DNA of 64,000 nucleotides from Schizophyllum amplum (GCA_007026445.1 VDMD01000007.1:744001-808000), one strand, 5' to 3'. Positions 1 through 11,220 are shown, counted from the first letter of the stretch. A program made the numbers and translations. The notes: generated from the sequence alone by a model not told the origin.

Positions 1-237
1 CCCTTGAGCCTGCGTGTCTTGTATGGGGCCATAGCCGATCCACGTGCGGTGGCGCACTTCCTGTGCGAGCTCTTCCCACAGAGGGATCTCAAGGTTGAGT
101 ACGCATTGGGTTTCTTTAGTGATGCTCTGACAAGCGCGGAGGATAACCAACGGGATGACCGGTGGAAAAGTGTACAGGCGCTGGTTGCGACACATGCGAC
201 GCAGCTGAAGGAAAATTTGTTGTACGAAAGATGGTGA
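1..237 (+). CDS. F-box/LRR-like protein, C-terminal fragment (5' end outside window)
   Basis: The frame is open from the window edge and stops with TGA at 235-237. The roughly 78 residues contain YGAIADPRAVAHFLCELFP, which aligns with YGAISDPHAVADFLRELFL near the C-terminus of the F-box/LRR protein at 61147-62851. It is therefore the last leucine-rich-repeat-like segment of a paralog whose body lies left of the window. There is no start codon inside. These proteins are usually substrate adaptors of SCF ubiquitin ligases, but this fragment has no F-box, so function is inferred only from the paralog. It could also be a truncated copy; the neighbouring sequence is needed to tell. Confidence 0.6.
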   Translation, partial: PLSLRVLYGAIADPRAVAHFLCELFPQRDLKVEYALGFFSDALTSAEDNQRDDRWKSVQALVATHATQLKENLLYERW

Positions 238-702
238 ATAATTTATGACATCTGCTTGCTTTCGCTCTGAATTTCAGCTGTGAGCGCTTGAGCGTTGAAC
301 GTTGAATGTTGAACGTTGAACGGTGATGAACGCCCGGAAAGCAACCCGTGATCACAACACCGCTATTGCCCACCTTGCGGACCGGCACACCTGTCAAGGA
401 ATCATGGCAAACCCTACGCCTGGACTGCGGCAAACCTCAGAATGAAAAGAGTCCATGCCACACCGGAATTAATATCCAAGAAACCATGAGTCGTAGTTAC
501 TACATTTCGAATAATTTACATTACATCTGGTTGTGCAAGCAAGGAGTGGGTGAATAGTAAGGAATGTTTTGTACACAGATCCAAAGACCAAGATCGAGAA
601 CCTACATGAGTAGCCGGACATCTTCACGCGTCCCTCAAGCTGTACGCTTCGTCAACGCTGGCAATTCGCCCACTGTCGTCCATTCGTGCGCTGTCGGAGT
701 CG
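238..702. other. Intergenic, with short GTTGAAC tandem repeat
   Basis: No coding signal is seen. A seven-base unit GTTGAAC (one copy GTTGAAT) is repeated about four times at 294-321, just downstream of the F-box/LRR fragment. The stretch separates that plus-strand gene from the minus-strand UNC93-like gene, so both 3' ends fall here. Confidence 0.5.
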
Positions 703-2555
703 TCAGCGCGCCAAAAAGTCGGCGTACATGATCACGTACAGCGTCTCGTCTTGCAAGGTCGTATGATCCTTCACGCGTAAGTGCACCATTGGCAACGCGA
801 ACACGAGACCAGCGACGAGTAGCACCCACTCCGACAGGAAGAGGTTCATATATGGGGCCTTCTTTGAGTCGGCATGCCACGCGCCCGCCGCGCCGGCGGA
901 CTGCAGCGATTTGTAAAAACCCGCAAAGTGTGCAAGCTTCGCGGCGTCGTTCGACATGGCGCCCATGAGCCAGTAAGATGTTGTTTGCCACATCGCGTCG
1001 AATATGCCCATGAAGACGTAGCAAAGGATGTAGCCTACGTACTCCTTGTCGAAGATGTCGTAAGTCGGTCGTGTCTCGCGGGTGTATGTCCTGCGTAGAT
1101 GAGCTTCGTAAGCAGGAGATTATGGTGCGCACGTACTTTTGATAGAAATACGCCCAGATATGGACGAGAAATATCATGCAGAAGAGCACTGACCAGCCCG
1201 CAAACGCGCGCAAGCGACGGGGTAACCGATGCTGGTCGAGCAGGATGCCAATCGAGACGGATCCGATGACTTGCGCGACCCAGTACACGAGGTTGTTCAG
1301 CGACCGTGCCCTGATGTTGAATATCGCAGCATTGTAGTCGTTAAATTCTGTAGCCAGTCAGGATGTCGCTCCCCAAGAGAAAAAGGTAAGACAGACGCCA
1401 GGTGTAGAACCAATTTGAGACGAAGAACATCGGGAAGAGCATGAGAATCATTGGATCTGTCTTCACCGTCACGTAGAGCCCGTAGAACTCCGTCTTCCAG
1501 CTCGGGTGACGCGGCGTCGATAGTCTCGTGCCGTCGCTGCGCACCATACTGCGCGGGTCGACCATGAGAAGCGGTATGAGCACGCCAATACCCGTCAACA
1601 CGAGGAACGTGATCTGTCTGATCATCAGCAAGTTGAAGACACATAAAATGGGCCAAGGCGCACATATGTCGAATTACCGACTGCGAAGGCATCAGATCAG
1701 CACAAATTCATCTCTCAAGCTCGAAAACGCACCAGCGCCCGCCTATCAATCGAGTCAGCCGGAGGCAAGGACCTGTTGCGCGCGTAGACTGACCGAGGAG
1801 TGGTAGTTGGCGCCCAATGATACTGATGCGCCGACGATGCCTCCCAAGTTGAAAATAGCCCAAAATATGCCGATGAAGCGGCCTTTCTGGTGCTCAGTTG
1901 GATAAGACAGCATGAGCGACCCCTGCGCTGTCCATAGCATGCCGGCGCAGATACCCAGGACTGCCCCCGCGCCAATCACGAACCTTCCCGCGTCGGGATG
2001 GATGTTCATGGCTCTGCAAATGGTTGAGGGCAAGCAACAAGGGGGAAGAGGCGACGGACAGGTAAGCTCCAATGTAGAGGGAGTAGCCTATGGTACCGAG
2101 GAAGAGGGTATACCGCGGCCCGATCGTGTTATTGACCGTACTATTGAATCATGAGAGGGAGAGCTGATTGCAGTGTGCTTCAACGCACCCCGCGAAGAAC
2201 GCAGAGAAGGCGAACGCTAGGTAGAGCGCCGCGTTCGCGCTGGCGCTCGTCTGCGCGTCGAGCTGCCCTCCAGCGCCAAGTCCATTAAGAGCGTTGAACA
2301 GGCCTATGACGCGTTGTTCAGAAGGCTTCTCTATAATGAACAGAAGACGCACCCGGGCACATAAAGCACACGAATCCCAGCATAACCACCTGCTCACAAT
2401 CAATACATGCGCTGTGAAGCAATCGAGAAGCGGTGGCTAGGCACCTGGGTGACGGGGTGGGAGTACATTCCCCGCACACCTCTCGGGGGCTCCGCGCGGT
2501 CCTGGTCCATGTACGAGCCCGCCTCCCAGCTGTATTTTTCTGCCTCGGACGCCAT
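703..2555 (-). CDS. UNC93-like / MFS-type membrane protein
   Basis: This is a multi-spanning membrane protein of the fungal UNC93-like family (major facilitator fold). The physiological role of the fungal members is not established. Splicing GT..AG introns joins exons that read, in order, QVVMLGFVCFMCPG, LFNALNGLGAGGQ, NNTIGPRYTLFLGTIGYS, GAGAVLGICAGMLWTAQGS, GRFIGIFWAIFNLGG, PRHPSWKTEF, NWFYTWQFNDYNAAIFNIRA and YWLMGAMSND. All are conserved family blocks in the right order. The start at 2555 is an ATG giving about 37 polar residues before the first helix; a TATAAGG lies 63-69 bp upstream. The stop is TGA at 703-705. About seven introns are needed, including one with a GTCCGT donor and a probable 17-nt micro-exon near 1670 (after the NYHSS block). 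Length is about 440 residues, normal for the family. Confidence 0.9.
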
Positions 2556-2617
2556 CGCTTGGGAATGGAAAGGAAAAACGTAAGAGCTAAGGCTGGAACG
2601 CGACCAGCGTCGCTTCC

Positions 2618-2624
2618 CCTTATA
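2618..2624 (-). promoter_or_regulatory. TATA-like box of UNC93-like gene
   Basis: TATAAGG on the minus strand, about 65 bp before the inferred ATG at 2555. The spacing suits a fungal core promoter; it is inferred from position only. Confidence 0.35.
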
Positions 2625-2787
2625 CCTATCGGCCTCGGTTGATGCAACGATATTGAAAGTGATCTCCCACGAACGACCGTCGCCCCCTCTGCTCGTAGAT
2701 AAGCATCAGAGACTGGGGAATAGTCTTCTGAGACGTCTTCAATTGACGAACGGCCGCAGATGCCGACCGTCGGCGCGTCCTGGTCTA

Positions 2788-3034
2788 GCGCCGGCCAGGG
2801 GGCGCACAGCGGGAGATGCCGTGAAACGACTCCCCCAAGGTGGTCTGCGACCCTGCATCCGAAAGGAGTATGTCGCGTGCTCGTCCCGTCGCGCCGAATG
2901 GCGCCTGCGACCCTCTGACCACCCTCCAGAGACGCCGTAAGAAAGAGAATGGCATGCTTAGGTGGTACAAGGGCTCGATTATGAGTGTATAAACCCTGTG
3001 GTAATTTTTGTATGGAAAGAAATTAGCACTGGAG
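2788..3034 (+). repeat. Outer inverted repeat, left arm (~247 bp)
   Basis: This segment recurs in opposite orientation at 6643-6891 with only a few differences. It begins with GCGCCGGCCAGGGGGCG and ends in the reverse complement of CTCCAGTGCTAATTTC. The two arms flank the 3.2-kb element at 3258-6479. No clear target-site duplication is visible outside the arms, so they may be long TIRs of an older element or two inverted copies of a dispersed repeat. Confidence 0.8.
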
Positions 3035-3249
3035 CCTAAACTCAGTGGTACTTGTGTCCACTGTCGGTAGCGGGATCGGAGGGGGTCGATACCTCGTGTA
3101 TGTAAGTACATGGTATATGGATAGCAAGGGTGGTAGGAAATCATGTGGTAGATGTCTGGAATGATGTACATTAGCGATGAGGATGAAAGCCACAGAATTC
3201 ATACCGAGTGGGAGTGCTCAGTCACTACCTGGTCAACACCATCGACTTT

Positions 3250-3257
3250 CGATGCGC
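3250..3257 (+). repeat. Target-site duplication, left copy (8 bp)
   Basis: CGATGCGC directly precedes the left TIR and is repeated exactly at 6480-6487 directly after the right TIR. This is the footprint of one insertion event. Confidence 0.9.
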
Positions 3258-3452
3258 CACCTGGGTTACCCACCCCTGGTAACTAATTAGATGACATCCA
3301 ACTGAGTTAGTTGGCATCTAATTTGTTTCGTTTGCGTTGCTTTTGAGGACACTTCAAGATTTCCTTCGAGATTCCCGCCCAAAAGACTTCAAGTACTCGC
3401 CAATGACGCCCGGCAGTTCCCGCAACGTCGGCAACGTCTCCGCCCCGGGTCG
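3258..3452 (+). repeat. Left TIR of the 3.2-kb element
   Basis: Matches the reverse complement of 6285-6479 over about 195 bp with only one or two mismatches near the inner end. Confidence 0.9.
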
Positions 3453-3506
3453 TGCGGGCGCGTCACCGCCGTTGATCACTTCAGGCCCGGCTCCGATACC
3501 GCCCAT

Positions 3507-3537
<31 letters not shown>

Positions 3538-4079
3538 GCGCTCGCCGCCGTGCGTCCCGCCGTTCGCAAAGGAACCAAAAAAATTCAATTGTACTACTAC
3601 TACAACTAAGAGATATAGATATGTGTCTGTAAGTGAGCGCTGCTGTAGGGCACGCGCCGTACGTGGAGAAGGCTGCAGGGGGACTGCGTGATCGGTGCAG
3701 GTGCGGGGGATTGCACGGCCATTCACGTCGTGTGGAGCGTGGAGGTGCGGGAGGCCCCGTCGCGCGTACGAGGGGGCTGCTAGGTACGCGGGATCGGGCG
3801 CGGTGGAAGCGTGGGCAATGGTATATGGGCGCGTTGCGGTGCGCATAGCGACTGGCAATCTGCGACGGTCGCGAATACAGCTGCCGCGCATGTCGCTGAG
3901 CACATGCGTGAGGTGAGTGGGGTGAGTGGGAGAGTGATGCGCGATCGGCAGGCCGTGTCGCGAGGGAGAGCGCGCAGGCGGCGATGCCGAGCTCGGGGCG
4001 TGCACATTGCGGCAGTGCGGATGGTCGAGCTGGTGTAGAGAGCGGGGGAGAGGTCGGCGGAGGAGCCATGAATGTTCAT

Positions 4080-4146
4080 GAGGAGGTCGAGGGTGAGGGC
4101 AAGGGGGAAGGCAAGAGGGCGAGGGCGGAGGGCGAGGGCGAGGGAC
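4080..4146 (+). repeat. Purine-rich GAGGGC-type low-complexity tract
   Basis: Imperfect repetition of GAGGGC / GAGGGCAAGG units inside the 3.2-kb element. No coding meaning is evident; it probably expanded by slippage. Confidence 0.5.
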
Positions 4147-6284
4147 GACGCTTCTCGGTGTCGCCTATCGTACGCATAAGAAGACGCGGAACGCGCGGGA
4201 GCGCTGTCCGTCGTGCTACTCTTTGCACTGCTCCGCGACGCCTGCCCCTCTGCCCGTGATGAGCTGCGCGAACGGCGCGAGGGGCAGCGCGAGGGGCAGC
4301 TCGCGCACTCATCGCGCTCCCTCGCGCCCGGCGCCTAAACCGGTTCCCCGCGCTCCCCAGCCAAGCCCGTGGCGTAGTACTATGAATAGTCATTTGGTCA
4401 TTTTTTGAGTACGAGGGAGGTGGTAACGCACCTGGGGTAGGCAACGCCTCAGGCGCGTCGCCCGCCATATCCACCGCGGCGCGCTGTTGAGCGCGCTGAT
4501 TTGCGCGAAAGTCGAGGAAGGGGGAGGGAGAGCGATTCCTAAGGTAAGAGTAGGCGAGGAGGATAGCGGGAAGCGACCCCGACCGCGCCGCGGTCGTGGT
4601 TGCTGGTCAGGATGCGTTGATCAGCGATGTTCGGTGCCTCGGACCGATCTCCGAGGGTCGCCGTCGTCGCTCTCAACGGCCTCGGAAACGTACCGTGGTG
4701 AGTTTGAGTTCCAATAATCCTCGGCAGTCTTGAGTAAATAGTGTACTAGATCGATTTTGAGAAAACTGTAAAGAGCTGAGCAAATTAAGGGCCTGAACTC
4801 GCACCTCACCTGTCTCGGGCACAAGCTCGAGTGTAAACCATTTCCCAAACTGTCGTTCCGACGTCGTTTTGGCATCCCCCGCACATATCTTGACGGGATC
4901 GATTCAGTCAAAGCTGGGGGATGTACAATGAGTGCCCTCCTACATGCATATGTACTTTATCATGGCTAAATATGTCTAGAAATAATAGAAATCAGCAATG
5001 AGTACACTTAGAGAGGCTCATTTGTACTCGTGTCATGTTTAGGTATGTTCAAAGGCCCTGAGACCCATCGCACGCCTAGATCATTGAATGGATACTGTAC
5101 GTGGTGAGTATATACGTAGTCACGGGCTCCAGAACGCGTCCGATGTTTTACAATCGCTTCCGCGTCAACCGCGGACGCGCCTTAATGAACGCGATCGTGA
5201 CTGTTGAGTCACGTCGCGTCTTGCCTCCTCCCGCCACATCGTTTCGGACCGGCGCTCAACAGCGCGCTTGCCTACAGTCACGGGTGCAGGGCTCATAGGT
5301 GCGTGTACTGCGCCGTGCACTGCTACAAGACACTGACGTGTTTACATTCTTTTTTTCTCGCAATCGGGCGCGCGCGAAGACGCGCGTCGTTCGAGACGAC
5401 GTGGGGGGTCTCACCACTGCCACCTCCGCAGTAGTGAGACATGGGGAGACCCTCCCACGTCGCTTCGCACGACGCTCGCCCTCGCGCGTCTGCCTCACGC
5501 GATCGAGGGCAAACAACACCAAACAGGAGAGCACCGGCCGCCCACCGGGCTGCGCGTCGCCCCGGCCGTAACCCTCCCCTCCCCCTTTATTCCCACGCAA
5601 TTCCGACGGCCAGCGCGCAATCTACACGCTCCAGAACGCGCCACGCAGCCTCAAAACGCGTCCACAGCAACGCGGCGAGCACGACCACCAACACTCCCCA
5701 TCGCTCACCCCTTTCCGTGAGATGTCGCCGCCGCGAGCGTTAAGCGCGGGGAGCAACGCACACAGAGCTTGCACGGTCCAGACACGGCGGGCAGGACGCG
5801 CTTTGCTATGCGAGCGCGCGTCCGATTGCCCTCCGCTTTGTGACCGCACGCGCTTGTACACCCGCCGCGCCTAGAGCGCGCACAGGATGCCAGTGGATCC
5901 ACGCAGCGCTATGCACTGCAGACACACCTCCCCTAGCCAGCGCCTCGCCTGCCCCTCGCTTACGCATTTTTTTTGCTTCATTAAATGTCACTTATAACAG
6001 CGTCATATATTCATGTATCTATTTTTTTTGCTCTGCAAAGCTATGCAATGCCGACGCCGCGTGCAGTGGCGAGCGCGATGACCCCGGCGACGAGCAATAG
6101 TGCCCATCGGCTGTGTGTGCAGCAACGAGCTCAGTGAGCAGCGAAGCAATGCGCATGTGTGAGACTGTGTGAGCACTAAGGAATCCGAGTCACGCCACGC
6201 ATTCCGAGGTTGACGGCATCGCCGACGACGCCGCCGACGCCCGCCACCAACGGCGGGCATCGCGTGACGCGCCCGCGCACCGTG

Positions 6285-6479
6285 CGACCTGGGGCGGAGA
6301 CGTTGCCGACGTTACGGGAACTGCCGGGCGTCATTGGCGAGTACTTGAAGTCTTTTGGGCGGGAATCTCGAAGGAAATCTTGAAGTGTCCTCAAAAGCAA
6401 CGCAAACGAAACAAATTAGATGCCAACTAACTCAGTTGGATGTCATCTAATTAGTTACCAGGGGTGGGTAACCCAGGTG
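6285..6479 (-). repeat. Right TIR of the 3.2-kb element
   Basis: Inverted partner of 3258-3452; followed directly by the second TSD copy at 6480-6487. Confidence 0.9.
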
Positions 6480-6642
6480 CGATGCGCTGAGCCTGACCAT
6501 CACGATGTCAGCGGGTCTCGGAAATCACAACACATTATCCGAACCTGTCCAACTTCTCATGCGCATTACCGCTGAACAGGATACTGCTCGACGACGACGG
6601 GTGGGACGGCAATTCTAACAACGGGTGGCCTGACACTTGAGT

Positions 6643-6891
6643 CTCCAGTGCTAATTTCTTTTCATACAAAAATTACCACAGGGTTTATACACTCATAATC
6701 GAGCCCTTGTACCACCTAAGCATGCCATTCTCTTTCTTACGGCGTCTCTGGAGGGTGGTCAGAGGGTCGCAGGCGCCATTCGGCGCGACGGGACGAGCAC
6801 GCGACATACTCCTTTCGGATGCAGGGTCGCAGACCACCTTGGGGGAGTCGTTTCACGGCATCTCCCGCTGTGCGCCCCCTGGCGCCGGCGC
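6643..6891 (-). repeat. Outer inverted repeat, right arm (~249 bp)
   Basis: Inverted partner of 2788-3034. Removing the 3.2-kb element and one TSD would leave about 0.9 kb with these arms at its ends. Confidence 0.8.
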
Positions 6892-7189
6892 CCAATTGGT
6901 TGAACTTCCAAGCACTTGCCCCAGACCTGCCCCGCCTGTGATCCTTGGCGGGTCAGCGCGCTCACGCGTCCTGCACATCGTCTGCGGAGAGCCTAAACCT
7001 GGGCATCTGACGTCCTCTTTGCAGCGTTTGGTGGCGCCCTGCGTCCGAGATGGAAAGAGTTATGGTGAGAAGCCGACACGCCTTCAGAGATCAGGCGTGG
7101 CCGTTCATCAGAGAAGCTGTACTACATATAAAGCAGGAAACGGAGCCGGGAGAGTACAAGAGTTCCGGGAAAGACGTCCGCGTCAACGG

Positions 7190-7757
7190 AGGACCCCTGA
7201 ATATACGCCTAAATGTCTGATACCAAAATCACCCTTTCTGGGCGTTCTTGTCCGGACACCAAAAAGTCGATTCCGCGGTTCTTGTCCGGACTTGTATCAG
7301 GCCTAGAAAATATTCATTTTTTGCTGATTTTTTTTCACGGGCTACAAGGGTGTTTTTAGTGATACTTGAAGCTTTTTTGGCCTTTCACTGCAGCGGGATA
7401 ACCCGCTCGAGCTTTACAAAGGCATAAAATAATATTTTGGGCAAGTTTTGGGCGAATCGAACCATCGAGCAGCGAAAACAACCGGAAACGTGCTGAAATC
7501 GCGAGAAAACCGCTGCACCACGAAGCCTTTCTTGGGCACTATCACTGACTGTGAATGGGAGTTGGCAGCCTTCCTGGTCAAGACCGTGGGCGGCGGACGC
7601 CGCCGGTCCATCCGTGTCCGGACTAGTATCAGACCTTGACCGCCTTCCAGCCAGTTCCAGCCGTTCTTGTCCGGACTCGGACCAGACCTTGGCCCTCAAT
7701 TTTGGCCATTCTTGTCCGGACTCGTATCAGACATTTAGGCGTATATTCAGGGGTCCT
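7190..7757. mobile_element. MITE, 568 bp, 34-bp TIRs, 8-bp TSD
   Basis: TIRs at 7190-7223 and 7724-7757 begin AGGACCCCTGAATATACG and are perfect inverted copies. The flanks carry the exact 8-bp TSD GTCAACGG (7182-7189 and 7758-7765). Four direct copies of TTCTTGTCCGGAC sit near the ends (7245, 7279, 7664, 7709), resembling the subterminal transposase-binding repeats known for hAT-type elements. No open frame of note. Short TIRs, 8-bp TSD and subterminal repeats together favour a hAT-derived MITE; this is inference without a database match. Confidence 0.92.
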
Positions 7758-7765
7758 GTCAACGG

Positions 7766-9655
7766 TTGAACGGAAGTTTGACGGAGGATTGTTTGTTTCG
7801 CCGCTCGGTAACTTCCGATATAGAGCCAAACATGCCTATACAGGTGTTGAGCTTGGCCTGCCGCATTCGGAGGCTTGTCTGCGAGCGCTCAGCACAAGGG
7901 GGCGCATCATAGCTCGTACCATCAAATATAAGAGCACTAGCGAAGCCTGAAGTTCCGTCCGAATGAGCAATGCTGACTGGCAGAACTGCTCTGCAGTATG
8001 CACATCTGTTCGCAGGTACTAGTGCAGCCGGGGACGCTGTCCCTGTTGCTATCTAATTCCAGGGATTGATATTCTAGACTTTCCAAGACAGCCTCCATCT
8101 TCTGAGCAAGATTTAGAAGATACGGTACGTTCGTCAGGGCAGGCCACCCGCACCATGAATATGACGAGATCAACAGCTAACGCGGCTGATGTTCAGGCGG
8201 TGAAAGAACTCGACCTGAGCGCTGAAGCTTGAGATTGAGTGGTTACAGAGACCTGTCCAAGGGACTGTACTCGTCCAGTTCAACCAAGAGACACGCCGAC
8301 CCAATCAATCTCCACTGGAGCATTGAACGCGTAGTCCAATCAAGGCGCCGCAACCGTACATAACTGTCGCTCATTAGCGCAGATGAGTATTGATTTGAGG
8401 AGATACGACGTCCATACTGACGGGCGAGACGGACAAGGCGGGCAGGGATGCGCCATAGTAACAATAAGTGGAAAGAAAGGGAAAGTCAGTCGCGTTCGAC
8501 CTCTGATATATGTGATCTTGCAACTGCTGGGAGGCGTACCACGGATGATCGTCTTTAGCCATCCATCAGCATGGTTACTTCGGGGGTTGTTCAGAATCTA
8601 AGTAGGCGTCATCAGCATATGCACATAGGAGAAGGACGCTGGAGAATCCCCATTCGTGAAGAATGATGCCACCTGCAGCTGAGAATTTGCAGGAATTAGC
8701 CCGTCGTAGTCCACACCTATGGCTCGCAGAGTTGATATTAACCTTCCAGTAGAAAGGCGTCAGCACGGCCTTGAAGATTCATACGTCCGCTATGCAATCC
8801 GTGACCAGCGGAGTTTCTGTATGAGCTCGACCGTCGCACGTTAGAGCCGCAGTGTAGGTTCATTTGGATCACCGAATGTCGTCCTAGGATTACGAAAATC
8901 AGAAACGTCCAGCCCAAGGTGATGTTGCGAGTCGACAAGAATCCAAAAGAAGATGAAGCTGTCCAAGCTTGACACTGCGGCGTCGACTCGTCGCACAGCA
9001 GGGCCTTATTAGGAGGTGATGTCGAGCAAATGTCGAGTGCTACGGTCCTCGGCGTCCGACAGGCGCACACCGTACTTAGGGTGGTGGCAGCGCTTTAGCT
9101 TGCATCATCGTCGAGCCTCCAGGGACGTGCGGTAAGGGGTTCTTCTTTGCTAGTTAGCAAGGACAGCGTCGCAGCAAATGGTTCGGAAACCGAGCTGAAG
9201 GGGATGGGTGTCCGAAGCAGAAGTTCAACGACCCTAGTCGCGGCCTGGACGGGTCCCGAAAGATGCCGAGTCACGTGACAACATGTTCGCATTCTTCAAC
9301 TTGACGATTTCTGGCAACACTCCAATCGTCCAGTGTATACTGGTGCGGCAGCGTTGCATATGTCCTTCGTGAGGTATCTAGTACACACAGTGGTAGTATA
9401 CGACGTGAGTACAGAGGGCTTCTGTGTCCGATGTCCGCATTTAGCGACGAGGTGGCCAATGGACGACCACAAGATGAGTACATGACAATGTGAGTCCAGT
9501 AAGTAGGGTAGCTGTATGATAGAGATGCGTGGACGAGACATGCAGTGGATGATTGGAGACGGGACTGCATGATAGGAGAAGAGAGCGTGCAGCGGAATGG
9601 AGAACATGTTCGAAAAGACAATCGTCGGGACCAGATGAAGCGGATCTCGGCACGA
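7766..9655. other. Gene-free stretch
   Basis: Only short overlapping frames with no recognisable domain, no consistent splice pattern and no clear repeats. Stop-rich in all frames; probably intergenic or decayed sequence. Confidence 0.5.
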
Positions 9656-11070
9656 TTAGTAGCAGAACGCCGCCTCAGTAACCCGCCTCGACTCCTCGTC
9701 CTCTATCGCGGCGGCCTTATCCATGACCGTTCCATGCGTATGCACAGCGGGGTTGACCGCGGCGCGAGGCGCGCTGTCGACATCGCTACCCCGACGAGAG
9801 CGGCGGCTGGGTGCCACGGACGACCTGCTGGACTGGCGCGCGATGCCCGTTGCAGGGGCAATAGGTACATTCCGCGCGGCTGTGCTGAGGGGGGACGGCG
9901 AGGAGAACCCGACGGCCTGGGCCCATCCTGCCTGCGATCCCAGGGAGCCCGTGCGCCGCCGGGGCTCGTCACCGCGCACGGCCCGCTGAGCACGCGATAG
10001 CGAGCCAACCACCGACCGCCGGAGGTTCGACAGCGAGGACGACGAGAGGAGCTTTTGTCGGTGCGTGGGCGCCGGCACGGCGCCCGCGTGTCGCGCGAAC
10101 GAGGATGGCGGTGCCCGCGAAGATGAAGGCTGGGTCCTCGGAGATGACGAGGGGAATGAAGAAGGCGGGGATGCTGCGCAGTTCTTCGCAGGTAGTGCCG
10201 GCGGTTTGTCGAACTCGTCGTCATCTAGCACGAGCACATCGTATTCATCGATGGCGGCGGGTATGCGGTTGGCAACCGTGCGGAAGCCATCGTCAACGGG
10301 CGCGTCGGCCACATCGGAGGGTGCATATGATGAGACGGAGTGCGTGAGCGACGGTGCCATGTGCGACATGTCGCTATGTCCGGCACTGCTGGCAGGCGCG
10401 CCCCCTTCGGAGTCGATGGACGATGAGCGCGCGCGGTATAGGCCTTTGCTGACAGGCGGGGAGGAGCGATCGAATGACGGTGAAGAAACCACATCCAGTT
10501 CAGCGTGGCGGGCACGCCACTCCTGCTGGATAAGCCGCGCTTGAGATATTCCCTCGCCAGCGTCGGTTGTTGGACTCGGGACGATCGGGGAGACGATGTC
10601 TTCTTCGTGTTCCCGTGCGCTCAAGTCCTTGGGCAGCAGTCCCCGCTCACGAAGCGCTGCATTGCGCCGCGCGGCGGCCTGATGCGCATCCGACTCGGGC
10701 TTGGAGCCTGTGCGCATCGTGGTGGAGATGCGGCGAAGGAGCGTATGGTTCTGCATGGCCGACGGTCTATTGTGTCGCGTCAGCAGCCGATATGAAGGGG
10801 GTGATGTTGTAACGTACGGGAAGGTGGGAACTGGTGGCACATTTGTATCTCTGGAGTTGGATGAGCAAGTATGGAGACGCCCGATGTTCGGGGGACGTAC
10901 CTTGCAGAGCGCCGGCTCGCTTTGGCAGTACTGACCGATTCCGCAGCGCCGGGTACCTGGGGCAAGCTCTTTTCACTCTTGTTGGACCGGCCAAAGCTCT
11001 TCAGCGACAAGGTAAACGACTTTTGCTCTCGCAAGACGGGCGCGCCAGTCGGTTGCTGAACGGCGAGCAT
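9656..11070 (-). CDS. Serine/proline-rich protein of unknown function
   Basis: Two exons are joined by an intron of about 140 bp between GTACGT (near 10903) and ACAATAG. The junction keeps frame, giving SARPSAMQNHTLLRRI. The product is about 430 residues. The N-terminal 60 residues are basic. Around residue 100 there is AAARRNAALRERGLLPKDLS followed by an acidic segment, and the rest is Ser/Pro/Arg-rich low-complexity sequence typical of disordered cytosolic or nuclear proteins. No catalytic domain, signal peptide or membrane helix is seen. The start at 11070 is the first in-frame ATG and lies about 150 bp after a TATAAAA box; an upstream in-frame extension lacks an ATG. I do not recognise the family. 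Confidence 0.7.
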
Positions 11071-11220
11071 AGCTTCAAAGGGCGTGCGCGGTGGCGCCGA
11101 GTTATGTCCGTGGGAGCTTTGGTGGTCGTCTTCGCGTCGGTGGGGAGACAAGGACGAGCAATTCAATGAGGGGGGAAAGCAAGGAGAATGGTAAGCGACT
11201 GCGGAGGAGCTGCATGGTCT

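Larger units (their letters stand above)
3258..6479. mobile_element. Non-autonomous TIR DNA transposon, 3222 bp, 8-bp TSD
   Basis: The element is bounded by near-identical 195-bp TIRs (3258-3452 and 6285-6479) starting CACCTGGGTTACCCACC, and by the perfect 8-bp TSD CGATGCGC. The interior is very GC-rich, with GCC-rich and purine-rich runs. It contains only overlapping arginine-rich open frames on both strands and no recognisable transposase, so it must be mobilised in trans. An 8-bp TSD is known for hAT and for Kyakuja/Dileera/Zisupton-type elements in fungi. TIRs this long are atypical for hAT, so the superfamily is left open. High arm identity suggests recent activity. Confidence 0.9.

Noticed and set aside
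635..1288. 217-codon minus frame across the UNC93-like gene
   Set aside because: It only matches the family in its first 50 residues; the rest is read through an intron and out of frame.
3476..4069. 197-codon arginine/serine-rich minus frame inside the 3.2-kb element
   Set aside because: Frames overlap in all directions because the DNA is GC-rich; there is no domain and the composition is that of random GC-rich translation.
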